From assembly GCA_033297075.1 (NCBI GenBank), contig MU858072.1, positions 124,001-188,000 on the forward strand: a stretch of DNA of 64,000 bases, read 5' to 3'. The position numbers and the translations under genes were made by a program. Within the stretch, counting starts at the first letter, position 1, and every line of letters begins with the position of its first letter. The notes beneath the pieces are model-generated. The model ran no database searches. It worked only from the letters and a program-made list of their open reading frames with translations, and was not told the DNA's origin. Below are positions 10,091 to 21,774 of this stretch, one piece after another. The stretch comes from Rhypophila decipiens. Its lineage: Eukaryota; Ascomycota; Sordariomycetes; Sordariales; Naviculisporaceae.

Positions 10091-11054
10091 ATCGGAAGGC
10101 CTCGCCGTACCCCTGCCTCATCACCACCGAGCACATGAACACTTCGATAGGGCGGATTCCTTCAAGGGGAACCTTGCCCTTGCCAGTCGTCTGGTAGAGG
10201 CCGAGCTGGTGGCGGAACTCATCTTCGGAGACGGCGTCAGGATGGTCGATCTTGTTACCGAGAATGACGAAGGGAATCTTTGAGAGTTCTTCCATCGAAA
10301 GGAGCGCATCCAACTCGGCCTTGGCCTCTGGGAACCGCTCGTGATCTTTGGCATCGACGAGGAAGACGACACCGTTTACCTCGGGGAAGTAGTCCTTCCA
10401 GAGACGTCGGGCTATTTTATTGGCGCGTCCATTAGCTTCCATGTCCGAATCAAGGAACCCGTGAAGATGGACATACCCTGTTGATGACCACCGAGATCGA
10501 ATGTGGTAAATCTCACGTTGCCGATCGCAAGCTCTTCGGACGCTGTAAAGATATTCTGTTAGTACGTCCCATGGAAAAAGCATGCCTCTCCCTTGCGAAA
10601 ACCACATCTCCCAGTGGCGAAAATGATGGGCGACAGCATAGCTAGTCCTGCCTCCCAGGGTATAGCTAAGGTGTTCAAGGCAAGGGTAGGGCGCCCTCTC
10701 AGATATAGATAAGGTCTTCGAGGACAGGAATGGGGTCTACTGACTCGGGTGCAACGTGGGCTGGAGAATCGCGACACGGTCGTTCTTCAGCATATGGAGG
10801 AGGGTGGTTTTTCCAGCATTATCGAGGCCGAGAAAGAGGAGCTTGGCGTGCTTGTTCAGCAGGCCGAGCGACGAGAGAACATCGTAGACTGCAGGTTTCG
10901 AGAACAATCAGGTCAGCTTTGCTTGTTTGGATTCGTTTCTTTCTTTCGCCGCATCAATTCCGCAGTTCAAATTCTTGCTAACAATCGAACTGGAGGGGGA
11001 TCGAGGGGCGTGTGACAGAGATCCTGAAAACGTACACCAGTTGACGATCCACAT
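10071..11054 (-). CDS. sar1: SAR1 small GTPase (COPII coat initiator)
   Basis: Four exons (11054-11036, 10888-10745, 10542-10477, 10411-10071) encode 189 aa, the usual Sar1 length. Sar1-GTP inserts its N-terminal amphipathic helix into the ER membrane and recruits Sec23/24 to begin COPII vesicle budding. Visible features are the amphipathic start [15 protein letters not shown] (no myristoylation glycine, unlike Arf), the P-loop GLDNAGKTT at 27-35, switch II DLGGHQQAR near 73-80, the base-recognition motif NKID, and a C-terminal AFRWLSQYV. The 19-nt first exon is fixed by the conserved WF junction. It is transcribed divergently from SEC12, its own exchange factor. Arf family members are excluded by the N-terminus. 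Confidence 0.96.
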
Positions 11055-11931
11055 GGTGAGTTAATCGCTTTCCAACTTGCTTGTTCCGACAGGATGAACA
11101 GCAAGAAATAGGGTATAGGGTCGAGATATTCGAGGTTAGGTGGCTCGTTGTTTGGTTGCAGTTGGTGATGACGGAGTGTGTGGGATGAGGTGTTGATTAA
11201 ATACGGTAGGCCAGCGAAAGACAAGATTCAAAGAAGGTTCCGTATCCTGTCATGCCTTCCTCGCGCAACTGAGCTGACAGGTGGGGCCAGCTGGTGGTCG
11301 AATCAATCTGGCCTTTTCTTAGCCTTGCCAGCTCTGGAGCTTAATTCGAGTGCCAAGAAATCAATCCCAACCAGCAGCTGCCCCGGCCCCCGTGAGCTGT
11401 GACGTTGACGGTTGGCGAGGAACACGTCAAGAAAGCGCTCAGCTTCAGGCATCGAGAATTTAAATGACCGAGATCTAGCCGCAACTACACCAGAATAGCT
11501 CATAGTCCCAGATCTCGGAGCTCCATTCAAAAAGTTTCCTACGAACTCGGGCCTTTTCGAACAGGACAAGAAGCTTGTATGTATATAATGCTCCGGCAGC
11601 TCTAAGCGATTGTCCCTTGTCCTTGGGTTTCTTCAATTCGTAAGTACAACAAGTACCATTATCTACGAATCCGTCTATTTGATCCACGAAAGCCGCGAAT
11701 CTTGTTCTTATATGACGAAAAACCCCCACCACATTTCACGCCATACACAACAAAGCTTTCCTCCGCGATAGTTACTTACTTTCCCACTCCACCGAAGAGG
11801 CCACGAAGCCTATCCCCCGTCCCAGGTCTCTTCAATAAATACGAAATCCATACAGCCTCTGGCCGGTCGACCTCTCCGAACGATATCGTCCCTCCATCCA
11901 CCAAGTCGAAACTGAAGACCCAGAAGCTTAG
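11055..11931. promoter_or_regulatory. Shared divergent intergenic region of SAR1 and SEC12
   Basis: An 877-bp region with no gene lies between two start codons pointing away from each other. It must hold the promoters and leaders of both. A TATATAA-like string lies near 11583-11590. No specific operator can be named. Confidence 0.55.
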
Positions 11932-13809
11932 ATGGCGCCGCCAATACCCTCGACCGAGATACAGCTCGCGTATCCCCTCTACGCATGCGACTTTGACCCC
12001 CAAGATGCGAATCGACTCGTGGTCGGAGGAGGTGGTGGGAAATCGGCCACTGGAGTCGCTAACAAGATCTCAGTGCTGGATGTGTCACACCAAGATGCCA
12101 TTCAAATCGAGTCCGAGATCGACCTCAACAGCAATGAAGATAGCGTCAACACCATCGCCGTTGGGCCGCGGAGGAAGAATTCAGTCCTCGTATACGCTGG
12201 TATAAATTCCAGTCCCGAGGAGATGGAAAAGGGCAAGAATGAGCACTTCAGGATCTTCTCGGCCGACCTGCCATCCAAGACCAAGGCCAAGGCTGCCGGC
12301 CCCAGGATCGCCGAGCTTTCGAGGTCTGCGCTCTTCTCTTCCACAAAGGATGCAAACACATACCAAAGGGTCTTGAGGATATCGCAACCAGCTGCGGGTT
12401 CGAACCAGGTCGGCGCTGTCGCAACGGGCGACGCCAAAGATGCGCAGATCGCCGTCTTCGATGTCCCCGCGACCGGTTCCGCGCCCAAGTCCAGAGGAAG
12501 ACTCGATCTCGAGAAAGAAGCAGTAGACCTGGACATACTGCAGGTAGCCGAGGACGAGTACCAACTCATATACTGCAGCAGCTACGACATGTACACCATG
12601 AACATTGGGAATAAGTCGACCGAACCGTACAATGTCTTCACCATGCCCACCGACGAGTCGACCGAACAACGGCCGGTGTTCCGCTCGATTCGCTACCTGT
12701 CCCCGACTTTTGCGATCGCGACCGCCAACCTACCCAAAGCCGGCGGCGTCATCCTTCAGGGATTTCGCCTCCCAGCAAAACCTGGCGCCGAAGGAAAAGA
12801 CGGATGGGCACGACTCGCCATCAGCGCGAGCCTTCCCAAGACCGTCACCCGCGCAACCGGCATGGCCGTCCGTAACCTCTCACCACCCACCTCTGGCCAC
12901 AGACAAGGAGACGCCCAGTTCGTCATCGCCGTCAGCGGCCAAGACAGCTCCATAACCATCTACACCCTGGATCACCAAGTCCTAGGCGACATTACGCTGA
13001 TCGTAAACCTCCACCCTGTCACGACCCTCAAAGCCGTCCACCCGGCGCCAATCTCGGGCCTGTCCTTCTCGCACTTCGTCCCACCCAAGACCCCCAGCGC
13101 GCGACAACACCACCTCAAGCTTGCCTCGATCGGCTCAATGGCAAAAACCGTAACCGTACACTCCCTCCCGCTCAAGAAACTCCTCGACAAGTCTTCTTCC
13201 TCCACCCGGGGCCCGCCCCGCACACCGCGGTATATCCTCGCCCTGAAAGGTCGTGATCCTCTCATCAGAGGCCTAGTCACCTTCATGACCATCTCGGTCC
13301 TCCTCGTGGCGATCCTCGCGCAAGGGTTTATGGAAATCAAGGGTCTATCCCGTCCAGTCCTCGGTGCGAAATATGTAACCCCCTCAAGCTGGCACGCCAC
13401 CTGGAAGGTCCATGATCCGTACAAGGTCCTAGGCAATAACCCGGCTAGTTTGAGCACCAACGAAGGACACGGAGGAGTAGGCGGATCAGGCGACGGGGGC
13501 TGGCTAGCTGATGTGCTTGCCGAGAACCAGCAGACATCGACCACGCCGCTTGTCATTCTCGATCGGTCGTCGACGGCTGCGGGCTTGGAGGAGGGTCGCG
13601 GGTATCAGGTCGAGACGCACGATGAAGAGCAGGACGAGCATAAAGGCGCGAGGTCGTGGGATGAGTTGCCTGCTGCGCTGAAGGAGGCGTGGAAAGAGAA
13701 GCTCAAGGCGGCTGGGCATTGGGCCGGCGAGGAGGTAACCGGGGCCGTGTTCAAGGGCGTCTTGTTTGGTGAGATTGCGGGGGTCGTTGCTAATGCTGTT
13801 CGTGGGTAG
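11932..13809 (+). CDS. sec12: SEC12 guanine nucleotide exchange factor for SAR1
   Basis: A single exon encodes 625 aa. Sec12 is an ER type II membrane protein whose cytosolic beta-propeller loads GTP onto Sar1. The sequence shows the glycine-rich K-loop GGGGGKSATGVAN at about residues 32-44, the family hallmark that binds potassium and contacts Sar1. WD-type repeats follow to about residue 430. A hydrophobic segment at about 445-468 (LVTFMTISVLLVAILAQGF) precedes a lumenal tail of about 155 residues. No HDEL-type ER retrieval signal is seen at the C-terminus. The start is the first ATG of the frame and gives the expected N-terminus close to the first propeller blade. Its neighbour, read in the other direction, is its substrate SAR1. 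Confidence 0.93.
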   Translation: MAPPIPSTEIQLAYPLYACDFDPQDANRLVVGGGGGKSATGVANKISVLDVSHQDAIQIESEIDLNSNEDSVNTIAVGPRRKNSVLVYAGINSSPEEMEKGKNEHFRIFSADLPSKTKAKAAGPRIAELSRSALFSSTKDANTYQRVLRISQPAAGSNQVGAVATGDAKDAQIAVFDVPATGSAPKSRGRLDLEKEAVDLDILQVAEDEYQLIYCSSYDMYTMNIGNKSTEPYNVFTMPTDESTEQRPVFRSIRYLSPTFAIATANLPKAGGVILQGFRLPAKPGAEGKDGWARLAISASLPKTVTRATGMAVRNLSPPTSGHRQGDAQFVIAVSGQDSSITIYTLDHQVLGDITLIVNLHPVTTLKAVHPAPISGLSFSHFVPPKTPSARQHHLKLASIGSMAKTVTVHSLPLKKLLDKSSSSTRGPPRTPRYILALKGRDPLIRGLVTFMTISVLLVAILAQGFMEIKGLSRPVLGAKYVTPSSWHATWKVHDPYKVLGNNPASLSTNEGHGGVGGSGDGGWLADVLAENQQTSTTPLVILDRSSTAAGLEEGRGYQVETHDEEQDEHKGARSWDELPAALKEAWKEKLKAAGHWAGEEVTGAVFKGVLFGEIAGVVANAVRG

Positions 13810-14460
13810 GGAGGCGCAAAATCATCATGTATTCGGGCATTATTTCATACCTACTACAGTTGACGAGATAGTGGGATACTTGATTGTAGACTGCAAGATA
13901 TATATATCTTATCTTGCAAACCTGTCTAGGAACAGGGAAATGGGGGCATCTTGGGTTGTAAGGATTACTTGACAATATCTTTTTTCCGTAGGGGGTTTCA
14001 CGCTTGCTTATTCTTACTTACCTACCCTTCAGAATGGAATACTTTTTTCGTTGCTGGAGGACAATGTACCCAAAGTTAATTAATTATTGTGTTAATGTTG
14101 TGGCTATTTAGCCCACCAATTCATTATTACGCAGCGACGCAATCTGTTTTCAACCATCCATCTCATCAGTCTCACCTCCTTAAAAAAGCAATGGTACAAA
14201 TCGTTTGATTACTCTTTGGTGCTTGGGACAAGAACCATGATGCATTTAACAAGATCCGACCAAGACCAACTGACCTAGACCACTAAGTAATAATGAGAAT
14301 ATATAATTAGAACAATGAGATACTACTACCCGACTTTTCCACGTCCTGCCACCCACCACCTTGGCAACTAATCAAGTTGGTAACATGAACCCTCCTCTAC
14401 ATACATCCATTCTTGCCAACTAATGATACTACAAACTGCGGGAGTCAGGGGGCCGGGAGT
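13810..14460. other. Intergenic between convergent SEC12 and deacetylase genes
   Basis: No gene is seen. The region is AT-rich and takes the 3' ends of two convergent transcripts. Confidence 0.4.
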
Positions 14461-16472
14461 CTATATACACTTTCCATAATCCTTCTGGCACCCCAAAATC
14501 CCAAGACAGCTAATGGTGCTAGAGCTGCAATTCCCGTCCGAGCTGCAGCAGGTTCCAAACGAGCTGCCGTTGCACGTCTGTTGCACATCGGCGCCGCAAG
14601 TACCGTCCCTGCTTACTGCCAGGCCGGGCGTCTTTGTTGGTGTTGTGCCCTTTGTTGTGCTTGTTGATGAGATACGGACTGTCGGAACACTGTTAGTTGC
14701 TGCTGCAAGATTATAGAGGGCCAGGCCAAAAAGAGGAAACTTACCAGTACGTGTGACAGAGATACTCCCCGGCGCGTCGTCACATGTTCCAAACGAAGCC
14801 TGGCATCCGTTGGCTACTTTACAGTAATCATCGCCTACTCCGCAGAAGCCGTACTTGGAACAGCAGTTACCGAATCGAGATCCTCTGCAGGTGAGGCCAT
14901 TCCCGCAACTGCCGTCGGTAGTCAGGCTCGTCCCGGGTGTTGTCGTGGGGCCGGTCGTGGTAGTGGTGGTCCTAGTGTTGCGCGTCGATGTGGTGGTCGA
15001 GGTCGTGGGTTTCAGGGTTGATCTCGTGTTTGTGTTCGCTGCTCCGCCGGTCGGAACAGTAACCGACCCGGCTGGGCCGTTGCGATACCAGTTGGACTTG
15101 GGGTCACCCAGGCACTCTCCAACTGTCACAGACTCGTAGCCGTGAGAAAAGAGAGAGGTGAGGATGTAGTCGGTCAGGTTGTAGACGACCTGCTGGTGGA
15201 TGTCGTGCTCGATCTGGAGGAAGCTGTCGGTCGAGGGCTTTGAGTTTTTCATGGCCTGGTCAAAGATGGTCTTGCTTTTCTGGATAGTGTTGGCATTGTC
15301 GTTGAGGTAGCCGGCTGTGTCGAGGTCAAAGTAGATGGTGTGGTAGCCGAGCGTTGACAGGATGTTTTGGCAGTTCTTTTCGCAGATGGAATATGGTGGT
15401 CTATGGTATTGCTGTTAGTCCTGCCGATAGTCTGACGAGCTGGGCCCTGCTCACCTCATGTATGTCGGGAAGAAGCCAAGGATAGAATTGAGAGCAATCT
15501 CGTTCCAGACCATTTGGTTGGTGAATTGAGAGTTGGTCAGCTGACTGGCATTCTGATGCGACCAGGTATGGCTGGCAATTTGGTGTCCCTCGGCATACAT
15601 CCTCTATCAGGTAATTGTCAGTACTGTGTTATCAGAGCCTCACAACGAGAATACTTACTCTTATGATGGCGGGATAGATGGTCGACGGATCATTAATCTG
15701 TCCCTTGCCCAAGTTGTTCCCCGTAATGAAGAATGTTGCCTTGGCCCCGTAAGCCTAAAGTAGATGTCTGGTCAGTCCTGTTCTGTCTCTGATGCCAGAT
15801 GTAGCTCTCACCTTTAGCTTATCAAGAAGGTCATTGGTATAAATGTAGGGCCCGTCATCGAATGTAAGCGCAATCTGACCGTCGTTCACACAGTCATATA
15901 TACCGGCACCGCCATAGAGGATGTTGGAAAGTTTCGGTCGTGCGATATTAGCTGTGTCGACGCCAGCTGGTTTTTTGTTCTACAATGACCTGTTAGTCGA
16001 GCTCGGTCTTTGATACCGAGAACAGAATATGGGCCACTTACACCATCACAGGCAGAGCTGTAGTTGATCTGACAGTCAGGAGCCGAGCAATAGCTCTTGG
16101 AGGTGCCACACCATCTATTTTGATCAAACATTAGCAATCTTCCTGCTTTAATGTTTAGGGAGTAGGTAGACCGAACCCTTCTGCAGAGCAGCATTTTCCA
16201 GATGCACAGCTGCCGTAATTGGGACCACAACGACCCTCCGCATCGTCCTCATCGTCTTGTCTTTTCTTAGAACCGGCATGCTCTCTGTAGGACGCCTCGG
16301 CATTTCTGCTGAGAATGTCATCGTAGGCTTCAGCCCCATGCCGCCTGTTCATGGCAGCCATGAGCTTCCGCCCTCCCACGAGCTTGGGCACATGTCGAGC
16401 TCCATCTCCGCTGTGCGCTCCTACCAAGGTAACAGAGGCTGCCAGTAGAGCGGTGGCAGGCAAAAACTTCAT
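14461..16472 (-). CDS. Secreted chitin/polysaccharide deacetylase with three CBM18 modules
   Basis: Seven exons (16472-16177, 16114-16042, 15979-15812, 15754-15659, 15603-15455, 15400-14745, 14702-14461) encode 559 aa. A signal peptide (about 1-19) is followed by a CBM18 chitin-binding module (about 82-123) with its cysteine pattern split by intron 1. A NodB deacetylase domain comes next, with metal-binding motif TFDDGP at 162-167, HTWSH with His223 and His227, and RPPY at the exon 5/6 join. A Thr-rich linker and two more CBM18-like modules end the protein. The enzyme should remove acetyl groups from chitin in the wall or from released oligomers. The last intron (42 nt) has no stop and is a multiple of three, so retention would give 573 aa. 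Substrate is inferred from the CBM18 modules. Confidence 0.92.
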
Positions 16473-19117
16473 TTTGATCAAGGTGGGAGGGAAATGCTAT
16501 TACTGTATACGACAAGATGGGAGGGACCAAGGCACACTGGCCTAAGAATTAAGGTCCAGGAATGAGCAGAGCTTCTAGAAAGACGGGATGGCTTGCTACC
16601 GGCTGGCTGGGTAAAAGGGATGAAAAATAGCCCCTGATATACTAGGGAACGCCTGGATACTTAACGGCGGCATTTGCTAGAACAATGGCCACGAGAGAAG
16701 AGCCATGAATGTAAACCTGAGCTGAGGTTACAGGTATGATGGAGCCAGAGAAAAAAAAAAATCAATGCAAGTATGGACGGAGGATATAAATGAAATATTG
16801 ATGTATACCACCCTTCCATGCGACGCGTAGAGTCCGGGGAAGACACCTTGGGGTTGATATTGTCCATATTGCCGTCCCTCTCGCTTGAGAATGCCCTTGC
16901 AGGCCAGAGGGCACACTTTTATAAATTCGTGGTGGCAACGGACACGATACTCCCGACTTTGCCTATAAGAAGACCCCATTTATATAGAGCTGCAAGGCCA
17001 CGTGAAGGTGAAGGTCGTGGTCGGGAAGTGGTCTGGCCGGATCGACCCAGTAGTCGGGAAAAGAATGGGAATAAGACCAGATCTGTAAAAGGAATGGGAG
17101 GCTCTGCCCTGCGATATCTAAACTGATAGGAAATATGTTTGGAAATCAATGTTGAGTCGGTCAGTGGATTCTGATTCGCACTTTACGACCTCAAGACATC
17201 TGCCAAGGGGACTTGGCTCCGTCGAGGAACAAACAAGCTCATCAAGCTTTCCTTTGGGATTGGCAGCAACCAGAAAGGCTGACCGTCTGGTGGTAACATT
17301 CCATGGCCCCTTGGCCAAAGAGCAGTGGTATCATGGCGACCTGCTGCGTGCGCCTCTGGACACTCGTCCCAGTTGCAGTCGCTTATTACTGCTGCTCTGC
17401 TTGCTCGTCTGGATTTCCCCATTGACTGACTGGTGACATTTCCTGTCCATTTCTTGTCACGGCCAAGACCGTTTCTCTTCGATCACCGTGCCAGGGGAGA
17501 TCAGCCGCAAGGGTCGAGGATCGCCTCCCGGCAGATCTGGCCCTATGCCCGTATTCGAGTGCAAAGCACCCATGTTGGATCAATGGGGGAATCTGGCTTC
17601 TGCCATTATCGGAAATGGAAATCTTGGCATTGCCGTGGTATGGTGTGCGATGGTGACGCGGCAAAAGACCCCAAATTTGGAGAAGCATCACGATTTTTGT
17701 ATTTTGGCTGAAGTCGGCATCAGAATGTCACGGTGGAGATGCGGAGGAGGCGAACCGAAGACGGTGATCCGCTGGTGGTCGATGCTACTGCTGTAGTGTA
17801 CTACTCGAGACTTTTGTGAGAAACTTTTCTTCCTCCTTTTGTTATGGTCAGTATTGTAAACGAGTTCTCTCGAGGTGATATGGAAGCTACGTCACTGTAA
17901 TGTGGATATGGCGGCTTTGGCCTCACGCCATGCATTACTTGTGCGGTTGGCAGGTTTAAGCAATGAGCATAATATTTGCGGAAGAGGGCCTGCTGAAGAA
18001 AGTTTTTAGTCGGGTTGATTCCACGTAATCCTCAATTTAAAGACGGCAAGTTCACCCTTTAAGGTTTGCCTTCTGCCGCGGAAAAAAAAAAAGAGAAATA
18101 CACAGGAAAATACTGAAGGCAGGTACGCTACTGGTATGGTAGAACAAGTGCTCCTGGTTGTTCCTGCCGCACCAGTATCCAAGCTGCCAGCGTGCTGACA
18201 ACAGCCACAAAACCTTCTTCACCTTGGTTCTTACCGGTCGCTCACCCACTCACTCACTCTCGTTGTTTCCCCTTTCGGACAAATGTGATCCGAAATCCTC
18301 ACCTGAGACCCGAATTGTGCCCGGGCAAAGAATAAAGATCACAAGGGAACTTCCAGGACTCCTCCAAAACAAGCCTTCAGAGACCCCGAACCCAACAGGT
18401 TTGGCCTTCCATTCTTTCCATTTACCTTGATCCTCGCCATCTTCCCTTGCAGGCATTCCCATGTTGCACGTCGCCCCCCTATCTTCGTCCCACGTTGTCG
18501 TGTGTCGCTGTAACCACGGGCCGGAACGATCAAGTCACCTTGCACGACATGGCTGCTGTTGAGACAGTATGCATATTCGAGCACACACTCGCAATATAAA
18601 GAATTAAAACATGACGTTTCCCCAATTTACCAGCACCACCAACTCCAAAAATATTCTCCGGTAATGATGCTCTGACAATCAGTAAACAAGTACAAATACT
18701 GCCACCGGGGTAACGTGCCATCCTACCCGGTGCTGTCTTGATCCGATGGTTGACCTCTTTCTCCAGTCTCATCGGCGCTGCAACACAGACGCTCATTCTC
18801 CCAAGCTACCCACTTCATGTGCCCAAGGCCCTCAACCCAATGCCTGGGTGGTGAGAGGATGGAGGCCCAGCCTCATAACGGCGGACCCTGATTCGGGAAT
18901 CGGCACTTGGCCCTCATCATCACATATTGATCCGATTCTCGTCAGCCGGCGACGGACCTGGTGCCGATAGCCGCAACGAAGGACCTTGGCAAAGCCTGGG
19001 AACCGACCGTCTCGGCCGTCTTACTCCCGGTCGCTGGCGACATACAGCCATGAATCAGACGAAGCGATGCAGCGTAAATCATCCCTAGGTCGGTATCCAT
19101 CACTTGACTGGGCCAAT
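16473..19117. other. Intergenic, 2.6 kb
   Basis: No gene is recognised on either strand. It is the upstream region of the deacetylase and the downstream side of a DUF5672 gene. A TATATAAA string in deacetylase orientation lies at 16979-16986, about 0.5 kb from its start codon. Several open frames of 60-100 codons show no family resemblance. Confidence 0.35.
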
Positions 19118-20223
19118 TCAGCCCTGCCCATTGTCGCCGGGGCAACGTTCTCTTTCCAGCTTCATGTCCATAATCATGGTTAACTCGGGACAGTACTCGA
19201 ATATCTCCTTTCTCCGATCAGGATTCTTCCAGACACTGTCGGAAATGTCTTGCCCTCCCCCGTTGCGGACATGATAACCCATGGCGTTTTCAAAGTATAC
19301 GTCCTCTACGGCAAGTGCCTCTTCGACTCCGGCCGCCACCTTATGACCAGGGAGAAGAACGACGCGCTTGCCGAACCACTCGTCCTCGGGCTCGGTGTCG
19401 TTGAACCGGGCCTGAAAGCCGAGAACCTGTTTGATGGCGGATACGCGGCGGAGGGAGAGCCCGCCATTTCCGGCATACTGGTCATTTTCCGTCCTAGCAA
19501 ACGGGTTAGCCTTCTCCATGGGCCTGATGTTCGTATCAACTCACCGAGGGGCGCCGACCCAGCTCCAGTCAAGCCACTCGTTGAGGCTGGTTCCTGAATT
19601 GGCACAGAGAATACTGTCGGCCTCGTACTTTAAAATCCACTCGACGCCGGGCAGAAACTCGTCGTAAAAGCGAATATCCGTCATCATGCGGTAGACGGCC
19701 TCTTTACTGTCGATTTGCCACGGCTCTGGAAGGACCATGAGATCCAATTTCCCAATGACCTGCTGATGCTTGGTGGCATATGCCCTCCCAACGCCGATGA
19801 CGCTCTTCTCGGAGCCGATGAAGAGGAATCGCCAGTCGGGCGGTACCACCGAGATCATGTGCAGAATCAGAGGGACCAGCCCCGGGAGGGGCCTTGGCTC
19901 TATCAGGAGGGCGACTTTGGCAGAGTTGTATGCATCGCGTGGATCTTCGTCGGCCGCGACGCTCCAATCGACCTTGATGGATGGTATTTTCTGCAGCGCG
20001 CCGTCCAGTCTTGAGCGAAAGTGCGCCTGGATTGTCGGGGTGTAATGCGGAAGAATCGATGCGATGGACCAGCTGGACAAGCGTCAGTCACCATTCCCAC
20101 CGATTGATATGCGAATCGCTCTGTCGCTTCTGATCGATGGATGTCAACTCACGTTGCTACCAAAGAAACGGCCAAGAAGATCTTGGCTCGGGTTGGAGCC
20201 AAGAGGCTCGAGAGTGAAGACAT
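19118..20223 (-). CDS. DUF5672 protein, putative type II membrane glycosyltransferase-like
   Basis: Three exons (20223-20153, 20072-19545, 19493-19118) encode 324 aa. A short N-terminal hydrophobic segment (about 14-32) looks like a signal anchor, with the rest lumenal. The body carries the DUF5672 blocks KVALLIEPRP, SVVPPDWRF, a DxD-like YEADSILCANS, and GNGGLSLRRVS. These resemble fungal glycosyltransferase-like proteins of unknown substrate. A divergent paralogue starts 1.55 kb away. Compared with the paralogue, this copy lacks about 60 C-terminal residues and part of the region before the last block. The start is the only ATG giving the signal anchor. Function is not known. Confidence 0.87.
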
Positions 20224-21774
20224 TGTGGTGATGGACTCGTTCACTCTCACACTTTTGCAACGAAGAAACAGATCATGGTTTTGGTGATGGCGCTGATGCG
20301 GTCGTGGCCAATATTTCATTCCCGATACGGGGCATCTATCAAATGGGAGAGCCACGGTGCAGGGGGGGTTGATCAGCAATCAGGACTTGCCGGTACCTTG
20401 TGGTACTTTGATTAAATGCCCCACTCCTTTCAAGCGAGGGAAGATCATTCCTGACGACCCCAGGAGAGTTCTGAACTTCTGAGTCCGTACAGTACCACAG
20501 CGCTCTTTCGAACATCGCGAAACCGCAATGGTTCTTAACAGCCCCCAGGGCGTTGGTCGTGTTTTCAGCCGACTCTTGTAAGTTGTTATATTGCACGTTT
20601 CAAACGATTCCAACAATACTCCTCATCAGGAAGACTATCAGTCGGAATTGCTCCTTCGGGGAACAAAGTGGGCCATTCCCGACGAGCGGCCCAGCCTGTC
20701 ATGTCTGCCCAAATTCAGCTTGCCATTTTCCCTCCATTGCAATCGATAGCGCTACAATATGACGGGACTAGCGTTACTTTTTGCTCGCGGGCTGCGGCGG
20801 GCATGCCTATCGGCGTGCTTGGTGCTACCCAGTCCGCAAATCACAACGCGCCGAGAGTGTGGGATGGCTGCAAGTACCGAGCTGTACCCTCGGGTCCCCT
20901 GCAAGAGCTGAAAAAGAGGAAAGGGGGTGTAGAACGGGAGCCTGTTCTTCTTGTCAAGACAAATCTAGAGCTTCATTGCAGACACATCATGACACGTTTT
21001 GCTCTTTGGTATCAAAGATGACTGTGCTCGTGTCTTGCTCTCTTGGGATTGTCGACATTTGATGCATTCCAGCGCCGCCCTTTGTTTGCAGCAAGCTGCC
21101 CGACCGAGCCCACTGGGGAAGAGTCCCCAGGCCAGAAATGTGGTGACAGCCCATCGAACCGAGGACTGCAGTTGTCTCACTCACCGTGTCTGATATCATC
21201 AACCTACTTTGCCCAGACCTGTCAACTTGGCCTGATCGGCACACGAAACGGGATTCCGGGAAGGACGATTCAAAATATTCTCCTCTGAGGCTATAACATC
21301 ACAACTTCGAGGTTCTGAGACTACAAGCCCAGGTAAATGTCACTTGGTATATTCTCTAGGATTTAAACTGACATAAATGACAGGATTTCAGTCGTCTTAC
21401 TTTAGCGTTGGGAGTCACCTTACAACTGACAAAGGCGCTTAATCATCGTGTCGGGGTATTTATTCTGCCGACCACATCGGAGCACTGCCAGTCTTGTCAG
21501 GGGCTGTTCGAGGTGGTTGCACTCGTTGGGGGCACTGGAGCGAGAATAAGCAAGCCTCACGCAGCGAACTCCAAAGGACTGCGACGGGTGGGAGGCCACA
21601 TCTTGCCTTTTCTCTGCCGCGTCATTTTCCGTACTCGGTGTCCTTCGGGCATTCGTGTCCTCAGACGACCGTCTGGTCCTAGGATCCGGGGTCGTTTCCA
21701 CCGGAACAGCTCCTTACCACTCAAATACACCGTCAGCGGCCGCGGTAGGGGACTTGCAAATCCCATCCGTCACA
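20224..21774. other. Divergent intergenic region between the DUF5672 paralogues
   Basis: No gene is recognised. The 1.55-kb region separates two start codons pointing apart and must hold both promoters. Confidence 0.4.
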
